Assembly: GCA_964526635.1 (NCBI GenBank)
Contig: CAZGLR010000037.1
Coordinates: 1 to 26,799 of the forward strand
DNA length: 26,799 nucleotides
DNA from: CAZGLR01 sp964526635
Lineage (GTDB): Bacteria > Zixibacteria > MSB-5A5 > GN15 > JAAZOE01
Direction: 5' to 3'
Shown here: piece after piece, positions 21,057 through 26,799 of the stretch
How the letters are laid out: every line of letters begins with the position of its first letter
Numbering within the stretch: the first letter of the stretch is position 1
The notes under the pieces: generated by a model
Told to the model about the DNA's origin: nothing
Databases searched by the model: none
The model's input: the letters and a program-made list of their open reading frames with translations, nothing else
Translations under genes and position numbers: made by a program

Positions 21057-22919
21057 TCAGGTTCGACCAAAACGGTTATCGAGTTCTTCGGCGCTGATTT
21101 TAATGAAGGTCGGACGGCCGTGCGGGCAGCAATACGGATTATTGGTCGCAAACAGCCGCCGTACCAGGCTCTGCACTTCGGCGGCATTAAGCCGGTCACC
21201 AGCCATAACCGCCGCCCGGCAGGCCATTGACTGAGCCACCGACTTGATTAAATCACCACCGGCCTTGTTAAGCGCTGTGATATCATCGAGCATCTTACGC
21301 AGAATGCCGGAGGGACTGCGATCGCGAAAGACCGGCGGCATGGCATGCACAATGACACTGTGTTGGCCAAAGGGCTCAATCTCAAAACCGAGCCGGGCCA
21401 TAGTCGGGCGACTCTCCTCGAAGACGATATATTCTTCACCGGAAAGGTCAACGGTCTCGGGAAACAGAAGCTGCTGCGACGCCGAGCTGCCGCTTTCCAC
21501 CTGCTTCAAGGCCGTTTCATACAACACCCGCTCGTGAGCGGCATGCTGATCGATAACATACAATTCGCCGCCTATGGTAATCAGCAGGTACAATCGCCCG
21601 GTCTTGCCGAGGAATTGAATTTCATCGGCCGGGATGTCAATTGCCTGTGATTGCTCCGGCTCCTGTTCTGCAGAAACGGGGATGGTATTATCACACGCGG
21701 GCGCCTCCGGCGACACTGATTCACCCGGCGCCACCGGTATCCGGAAGACCGCACTGCCGCGATGATCCGATGCTGCCGGCCGCTGAAAATTAAAACCGTG
21801 CGGCGTGTGTCCCGATTGAACCGGATGATGCGGTCTCTCTCCACCGCGATATTCGCCATCGGGAGTCTGCCGCCCGACAGCAGGGACCATGCGCCAATCG
21901 CGCAAGGCCTTCTTCACAATGCGATACAGATTATCATGAATCGCCCGTTCTTCCGACAACCGTACTTCGGCCTTGGTCGGATGCACATTGACATCCAGTC
22001 GATCGGGGTCCAGGGTCAGGTAAATACAGGCCAGCGGGAATCGTCCCGATGGCAGAAATTCGCCATAGCCTGCGGTCACAGCGTGAATGATACTCGATGA
22101 TGTCACCGAGCGGCCGTTAATAAACAAGCAGATACGGCTGCGATCATGACGGGCCTGCGAGGGATGCGCCAGGTAGGCCAGATNNNNNNNNNNTACCCCT
22201 GACATCTCGACGTCATATTCCACTATTGAGTCAACGTCGATACCAAACAGGGCGGCCATGCGCTGCGGCACCGTCTGGCCCCTGGGAAATGAAAAGTTGT
22301 TGCGATCATTGAGGCTAAGGCTCATGGCAATCGACGGCCGCGAGAGGGCCATCCGTTCGGTGACACGAATGATCTGACGCGATTCAGTTGTTTCCGCTTT
22401 CAAAAATTTGCGCCGCGCGGGAGTATTGTGAAACAGGTGCGCAACCTCGACTTTGGTCCCGGTCGGCGCGGCCGCCGGACGGAAATCGATTTCCTTGCCC
22501 CCCTCGATAATGATGCAACTACCGATTGTTTCAGTAAAATGGCGTGTGGTCAGCGTCAGATGCGAAACGGAGGCTATCGACGGCAACGCCTCGCCGCGGA
22601 AGCCAAACGAGGCCACGGCAAAAAGATCATCGAGTGTTTTGATCTTTGAGGTCGCATGCCGACTGAAGGCAAGACGCAGGTTCTCGGCCTTGATCCCGCA
22701 GCCGTTGTCAGTCACGGATATATAAGTGGTCCCCGATTTGCGGGCGGTGATATCGACTGCCGTCGCTCCGGCATCGAACGCATTTTCAACCAGTTCCTTT
22801 ATCACCGACGCCGGGCGCTCGACCACTTCTCCGGCGGCAATCTTATTGATCAACACCTGGTCGAGTTGTACGATGGGACGAGTATACCGGTCGTCGTTGA
22901 ATTCAATCTGTCTCGACAT
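21057..22919 (-). CDS. mutL: DNA mismatch repair protein MutL, endonuclease type, with assembly gap
   Basis: Mismatch repair factor coupling MutS to strand removal. The 620-residue product has the GHKL ATPase motifs INKIAAGEVVERPASVIKEL (about residues 24-43), DNGCGI and FGFRGEALPSI. After a Pro-rich linker comes the C-terminal dimerisation domain with DQHAAHERVLYE, which fits DQHA-x2-E-x4-E, plus ACRAAVMAGDRL and CPHGRP: the three metal/nicking motifs of endonuclease MutL. This agrees with methyl-independent mismatch repair. The start overlaps the mutS stop by 17 bases. The first 20 residues are an extension beyond the usual N-terminus. Ten N (22184-22193) lie between GV and LAYLAHP; the frame is intact across them. 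Confidence 0.96.
   Translation of the reverse strand: MSRQIEFNDDRYTRPIVQLDQVLINKIAAGEVVERPASVIKELVENAFDAGATAVDITARKSGTTYISVTDNGCGIKAENLRLAFSRHATSKIKTLDDLFAVASFGFRGEALPSIASVSHLTLTTRHFTETIGSCIIIEGGKEIDFRPAAAPTGTKVEVAHLFHNTPARRKFLKAETTESRQIIRVTERMALSRPSIAMSLSLNDRNNFSFPRGQTVPQRMAALFGIDVDSIVEYDVEMSGVXXXXLAYLAHPSQARHDRSRICLFINGRSVTSSSIIHAVTAGYGEFLPSGRFPLACIYLTLDPDRLDVNVHPTKAEVRLSEERAIHDNLYRIVKKALRDWRMVPAVGRQTPDGEYRGGERPHHPVQSGHTPHGFNFQRPAASDHRGSAVFRIPVAPGESVSPEAPACDNTIPVSAEQEPEQSQAIDIPADEIQFLGKTGRLYLLITIGGELYVIDQHAAHERVLYETALKQVESGSSASQQLLFPETVDLSGEEYIVFEESRPTMARLGFEIEPFGQHSVIVHAMPPVFRDRSPSGILRKMLDDITALNKAGGDLIKSVAQSMACRAAVMAGDRLNAAEVQSLVRRLFATNNPYCCPHGRPTFIKISAEELDNRFGRT
22184..22193. other. Assembly gap (10 N) in mutL
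   Basis: Ten unknown bases inside the ATPase/transducer part of mutL. As in purE, the reading frame is kept with ten N, but family spacing would also fit fewer bases. Confidence 0.98.
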
Positions 22920-25518
22920 GAGCTTTCAATTCCGCCAATAGTTCCAGTGCCTGCAGCGGGGTTAAGGCATCAATATTGACTTCTTTGAGCCGTGTGGTAA
23001 TTTCCGAGTCGGCTGCCGGCGACGGCGCATCAAAGAGCGTCGGCTGATTCAACCGGACATGCACCCCCCGGGCCAGTTCCGATTTGGCGAATTGTCCCGA
23101 TTCGAGCAGGCGCAGAATCTCCCGCGCGCGCGAAATCGTCTCGCGCGGCACACCGGCCAGCCGGGCCACTTCAATACCATACGAATCATCGCAGCCCCCG
23201 GGCATGACCTGATGTAAGAATATAATATCTTTTCCCCATTTTTTCACTGTTACCTGGAAATTTTTTATCCGGGGATAAATCGTCGCCAGCCCGGTCATTT
23301 CATGATAATGGGTCGCAAATAACGTACGCGGCGTCCCGGAGGGGTGATTATAGATTGTTTCAGCCACGGCCCAGGCCACCGAGAGACCATCGAACGTCGA
23401 TGTCCCGCGCCCGACTTCATCGAGCAGCAGAAGTGAACGATCAGTCTTATTGTGAAGAATGTTGGCGGTTTCAACCATCTCGACCAGAAATGTCGATTGT
23501 CCGGCGGTCAGATTGTCATTGGCCCCCACCCGGGTAAAAACACGGTCGACAATCCCTATTTCAGCCGACTCGGCGGGAACAAACGATCCTGCCTGGGCCA
23601 AAATAACAATCAAACCGGTTTGTCGCAGCCAGGTCGATTTACCGGACATATTCGGCCCGGTAAGTAGAATCATGGCTGTTTCTTCATGATCCAGCGCGAC
23701 ATCATTGGCAACGAATTTCCCCGCTTCCATAATTTGCGTCAGCACCGGATGCCGGCCCTGCATGATATGCAAATCGTGCGATTCGGTTACGCCGGGCCGC
23801 ACATAGCGCTGATCCCGTGCCAGGACCGCAAAGGAGTTCAAAACATCCAATTCCGCCAAAGAGTCGGCCATCTGCAATAATTCCGAGAGATGCGATGCCA
23901 CCCGGTCAACGATCGCGGCAAACAGCTCGTCCTCAAGACGGTTAATTTTTTCTTCGGCGGCCAGAATCAAAGCCTCTTTTTCTTTCATTTCTTCTGTAAT
24001 AAAACGCTCGGCATTGACCAGTGTCTGCTTGCGGATGTAATCCCCAGGGACTTCATGGCTGTGTGTCTTGGTCACTTCAATATAATAGCCAAAGACCTTG
24101 TTGAAGCCGACCTTCAGCGAGTTAATCCCGGTTCGCTTTTTCTCTTTGGCCGCCAGCGAAGCGATATAATCGCGGGCTTCTTTGATCGAGGCATTGAACT
24201 TATCGAGCTTCGGTGAATATCCCGCCCGGATAATATTGCCATTGCCGATAATTGCGGCAGCATCGTCTTTGATGGCGCCGGTAATTAAATCTTCTACTGC
24301 CATCAGTTCGGGGATATTGTCGCGCAGGTCAGTCAGAAGTCCGGTAGTAATCTTATCCAGCAGCGATTTTATTCTCCGGCTGCATTGCAGGCCGTCGCGC
24401 AGCGACAGCAATGTGCGTGGTGATGCTTTACCCATCCCGATCCGGCCCGATATGCGCTCAATATCAGGCAGATTGGCAAACGCGGCAGCCAGATTCTGCG
24501 AAACATCCGGAACATTAAATAATTCCGCAACCGCATCATGCCGCCGCGTGATATCGTCCAGACTCGTATAGGGTGCCGTCAGTGTTTGCCGCAGGCGGCG
24601 GGCGCCGGCGGCCGATCCGGTCCTGTTGATCGCCCAATACAGCGAATGTGTTTCAGAGCCGGTGGCGATAGTCGTAAATAACTCCAGATTGCGCACGGTC
24701 GCGGCATCGAGCATCATTCGGCTGTCCGTTCGCCCCACCATTATGCTGGTGATATGCGCCAGCCGTTCCTGCTTATTGTCTTCAAGGTAGCGCAGGATGG
24801 CGCCGGCCGCACTGACCGCCTGGCGCCTTGATTTCAATCCAAAACCATCGAGAGTGGACACAGCAAAAAAACGGCACAAACGGTCTTTGCTGATGCGATA
24901 ATCGAAGTAAACGTCTTCCAACTCGGTGATTGAATTCAGTCTGCTGTCACGTTCAATATGCGGCGGCAGGACCGTCGCGCGGTCATTTTGCGGTACCAGG
25001 ACTTCCCGGGGGGCACTGACACGGAGCTGATCATAGACGCGGTCTGGTTCATCCTCGGTAACCGAGAATTTCCCGGTCGAGAGGTCGAGGCTGGCCAGCG
25101 CCATTCTTTTGCCGTTGCCGAACAGGGCGGTTAATAACGATGGCTCGGTGGGATCCAGCAGGGTGTCCATAGTCGAAATCCCGGGTGTCACAATTTCGAC
25201 GACATCGCGCTTGACTATCCCCTTCGCCTGTTTGGGATCCTCGATCTGTTCGCAAATGACGACTTTTTTCCCGGCGGCAAGAAGCCGTGGCAGATACTTA
25301 TCGACCGCATGATGCGGAATACCGCACAGCGGAATTGACTTGTCCTTCTCTCCCGAACGCGACGTCAGGGCAATACCCAATATCGGGGCCGCCTCCACGG
25401 CATCATCACCGAACATCTCATAGAAGTCGCCCATGCGGAAAAACAGAATTTTATCGGGGTATTTTGATTTGAAACTGAAGTACTGCCGCATCATCGGCGT
25501 CAGACCGTCCTTAGTCAT
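22903..25518 (-). CDS. mutS: DNA mismatch repair protein MutS
   Basis: Recognises mismatches and small loops. The 871-residue product has the mismatch-binding FYE at residues 32-34 (Phe32 and Glu34) within FFRMGDFYEMF, a connector and lever/clamp region, and the C-terminal ABC ATPase with Walker A TGPNMSGKSTWLRQ (about 620), LLDEVGRGTSTFDG (about 695-708, Walker B and signature) and FATHYHEMTGL. This is MutS1, not MutS2, because it keeps the N-terminal FxE domain and lacks an Smr domain. It overlaps the upstream SPOR protein gene by eight bases and mutL by 17, so the three are tightly coupled. Confidence 0.98.
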   Translation of the reverse strand: MTKDGLTPMMRQYFSFKSKYPDKILFFRMGDFYEMFGDDAVEAAPILGIALTSRSGEKDKSIPLCGIPHHAVDKYLPRLLAAGKKVVICEQIEDPKQAKGIVKRDVVEIVTPGISTMDTLLDPTEPSLLTALFGNGKRMALASLDLSTGKFSVTEDEPDRVYDQLRVSAPREVLVPQNDRATVLPPHIERDSRLNSITELEDVYFDYRISKDRLCRFFAVSTLDGFGLKSRRQAVSAAGAILRYLEDNKQERLAHITSIMVGRTDSRMMLDAATVRNLELFTTIATGSETHSLYWAINRTGSAAGARRLRQTLTAPYTSLDDITRRHDAVAELFNVPDVSQNLAAAFANLPDIERISGRIGMGKASPRTLLSLRDGLQCSRRIKSLLDKITTGLLTDLRDNIPELMAVEDLITGAIKDDAAAIIGNGNIIRAGYSPKLDKFNASIKEARDYIASLAAKEKKRTGINSLKVGFNKVFGYYIEVTKTHSHEVPGDYIRKQTLVNAERFITEEMKEKEALILAAEEKINRLEDELFAAIVDRVASHLSELLQMADSLAELDVLNSFAVLARDQRYVRPGVTESHDLHIMQGRHPVLTQIMEAGKFVANDVALDHEETAMILLTGPNMSGKSTWLRQTGLIVILAQAGSFVPAESAEIGIVDRVFTRVGANDNLTAGQSTFLVEMVETANILHNKTDRSLLLLDEVGRGTSTFDGLSVAWAVAETIYNHPSGTPRTLFATHYHEMTGLATIYPRIKNFQVTVKKWGKDIIFLHQVMPGGCDDSYGIEVARLAGVPRETISRAREILRLLESGQFAKSELARGVHVRLNQPTLFDAPSPAADSEITTRLKEVNIDALTPLQALELLAELKAHVETD

Positions 25519-26503
25519 CGACGATCACCACCTTGAAGATTTCGTTTTCCCCCTGCTCGAGTCGTTTCCGGGCCGCCTGGGCGTCATTAAGACTTTCGAA
25601 ACGGCCGGCAGAGACGACATGATAGGTCTTCCCCGAAATTTCACGGGCGCGGATATCACTGACGTATCCATACTCTTCAACCCGTTCGGCCATTGAGCGG
25701 GCATTGTCCTTCATTGAAAAGACGCCGACCTGGACGGCGTAGCTGGTAACGGCGGGACCCGGTGGTTCGGCCGGATTTTCGCCCTCGGCGCTGCGGCGCA
25801 GAGCAGAGAGGAGTTCATCCTGTCCGATAGCATGGCCGTATTTTTCTTCAAGTATGTTATAATTAAACAGCGCCCGTTCATATTCTCGATTCTGCAGGGC
25901 GATTCTGGAAAGAAGAATCATCGACACGGCATCGAGATTGCCGTCGGCGGCATTGTTGACACGACGGCACAGGGTGGTGGCAGTTTTATACTGCGCGGCA
26001 TTAAAGGCCTGCTCTGCTTTGGTCAAACGGGCGAACTGGCCAAAATAATCACCGGGATATTGATCTTCGAGAAAACCAAGATATCGTTTCTGCTCCGAAC
26101 TACCGTCGCGTGAAAAGGCCGCCAGGATCGCCAGCAGGCGGGCGCGAAAGTCGCTGGTTTCCCAGCGATAAAGAAATTCTGTTCCCTGTTGAATGACTGC
26201 CGCGGTATCACCAGCGGCGGCAGCCAGTTGAATAAGACGAAAGGCCGCCTCCTGTCGATACCTGCCGTCAAGATCGAGAGCAACCGCAGTCTTAAGCAGA
26301 TCACGGGCAGCGGCGCCGTCGGCTTCCAGAAGCGCCGCGACAAACAGGCGGTTGGCATCGCGGACAGTCATCGCAGGCAATTCCTGATACCTCTCGCGGG
26401 CCGACGCCAAGTCACCATCGCGGATATGGTCATATATCTTATCGATAGTCTCGTCGGCCCTGAGGGGACCGACAAGCAGCAGCAATATCAGTAAAAATCG
26501 CAT
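25511..26503 (-). CDS. Exported TPR-like protein with C-terminal SPOR domain
   Basis: The 330-residue product starts MRFLLILLLLVG with a signal peptide (cleavage after LRA, about residue 17). Residues about 20-235 are alpha-helical and resemble degenerate TPR units (REYERALFNYNILEEKYG, EADGAAARDLLKTAVAL). The C-terminus (about 250-330) is a SPOR domain: SYAVQVGVFSMKDNARSMAE, VEEYGYVSDIR and YHVVSAGRFESLNDAQAARK. SPOR domains bind denuded peptidoglycan glycans, typically at division sites, so septal or cell-wall location is inferred. The ATG at 26503 is two bases after the preceding stop, which decides the start against upstream in-frame candidates. It overlaps mutS by eight bases. Confidence 0.88.
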   Translation of the reverse strand: MRFLLILLLLVGPLRADETIDKIYDHIRDGDLASARERYQELPAMTVRDANRLFVAALLEADGAAARDLLKTAVALDLDGRYRQEAAFRLIQLAAAAGDTAAVIQQGTEFLYRWETSDFRARLLAILAAFSRDGSSEQKRYLGFLEDQYPGDYFGQFARLTKAEQAFNAAQYKTATTLCRRVNNAADGNLDAVSMILLSRIALQNREYERALFNYNILEEKYGHAIGQDELLSALRRSAEGENPAEPPGPAVTSYAVQVGVFSMKDNARSMAERVEEYGYVSDIRAREISGKTYHVVSAGRFESLNDAQAARKRLEQGENEIFKVVIVDD

Positions 26504-26505
26504 GG

Positions 26506-26799
26506 TCAGATAGAAAGTGCGGTGGTAAACGAATCGACAGCCTTGCATCGCGGACACAACCAGATCATGTTGTCGGTTTCCAGACCGCAGGAATGACATC
26601 GGTAGGTCCCGGCTTCGCGTTTAACCACGTGTTTCATTATTTGTTTATATGTGGCAGCGGCGGCCTCGGATTTACCTGTTGACTGCTGAAGGCGATATAG
26701 ACCAAGACGGGTCATGAGCGAATCGGGATGGCTGTCCAGCGCGACGGTATAATGTTCCCGGGCGGCATCGACGAGGTGCGCATCTCCAGCTCGGTGCGC
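26506..26799 (-). CDS. lapB: LapB/YciM-like TPR protein with rubredoxin-type zinc domain, C-terminal part
   Basis: Partial: only the last 97 residues are in the window; the reading frame runs open to the edge. The visible part has a TPR-like pair (AAREHYTVALDSHPDSLM, YRLQQSTGKSEAAAATYKQI) and a C-terminal rubredoxin-like knuckle YRCHSCGLETDNMIWLCPRC, four cysteines in two CxxC pairs plus the conserved Trp, as in LapB (YciM). In E. coli LapB adjusts LPS synthesis by promoting FtsH degradation of LpxC; whether that holds here is inference. The N-terminal membrane anchor cannot be seen. It sits two bases before the SPOR gene. Confidence 0.75.
   Translation of the reverse strand, partial: AHRAGDAHLVDAAREHYTVALDSHPDSLMTRLGLYRLQQSTGKSEAAAATYKQIMKHVVKREAGTYRCHSCGLETDNMIWLCPRCKAVDSFTTALSI

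Noticed and set aside
26504..26599. Upstream in-frame starts for the SPOR protein
   Set aside because: They would bury the signal peptide behind 32 residues; the ATG two bases after the upstream stop gives a clean signal sequence.
1..26799. Defence system, prophage, integron or transposon
   Set aside because: I looked for integrases, transposases, terminal repeats, phage proteins and toxin-antitoxin pairs on both strands and found none; all large frames belong to housekeeping or lineage-specific envelope genes.

Overview
The window reads as a chromosomal, mostly housekeeping segment of an uncultured bacterium of the Fibrobacteres-Chlorobi-Bacteroidetes (FCB) superphylum. A Zixibacteria-like lineage is my best guess, not a proof. 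The clues are a 945-residue secreted protein ending in a Por/type IX-style C-terminal sorting domain (NPFN...ILGQ...GTYTAWWDG...LVLLK), several signal-peptide proteins of no clear family, and a 30-residue COX24-like basic protein next to HU. Two runs of exactly ten N (10888-10897 and 22184-22193) mark it as a draft, probably metagenome-derived, scaffold. Shine-Dalgarno sequences are common and helped choose many starts.

Layout. (1) 1-6074, minus strand: a heat-shock operon hrcA-grpE-dnaK-dnaJ-prmA-rsmE (rsmE cut by the window edge), driven by a sigma70-type promoter (TTGACA, 17-base spacer, TAGATT) abutting a near-consensus CIRCE operator. (2) 6124-8914, minus strand: three cell-envelope or secreted proteins, namely a small Lys/Asn-rich exported protein, a DUF4384/PEGA-like protein with a 48-bp tandem repeat in its low-complexity tail, and a lipoprotein with a fibronectin-III-like domain. 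(3) 9203-11935, plus strand, the only plus-strand block: purD, purE and a secreted TPR protein, closed by a strong bidirectional terminator at 11967-12003. (4) 12023-16252, minus strand: a secreted protein made of three repeats of an unrecognised module, and the large secreted protein predicted to be a seven-bladed propeller plus BACON-like domains plus sorting domain. (5) 16476-16886, minus: HU and the 30-residue COX24-like protein. (6) 17042-26799, minus: a long run lapB-like (partial), TPR/SPOR protein, mutS, mutL, miaA, a LysM lytic transglycosylase and sppA, with many overlapping or touching genes.

Together the genes cover proteostasis (HrcA/GrpE/DnaK/DnaJ), ribosome and tRNA modification (PrmA, RsmE, MiaA), mismatch repair (MutS, endonuclease-type MutL), purine synthesis (PurD, PurE), envelope maintenance (SppA, MltD-like, SPOR, LapB-like) and secretion of lineage-specific proteins. 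I see no CRISPR array, insertion sequence, prophage, tRNA or rRNA. The least described parts are the triple-repeat protein, the propeller protein, the DUF4384 protein with its repeat array and the tiny HU-linked basic protein. No gene-free stretch exceeds 300 bases.
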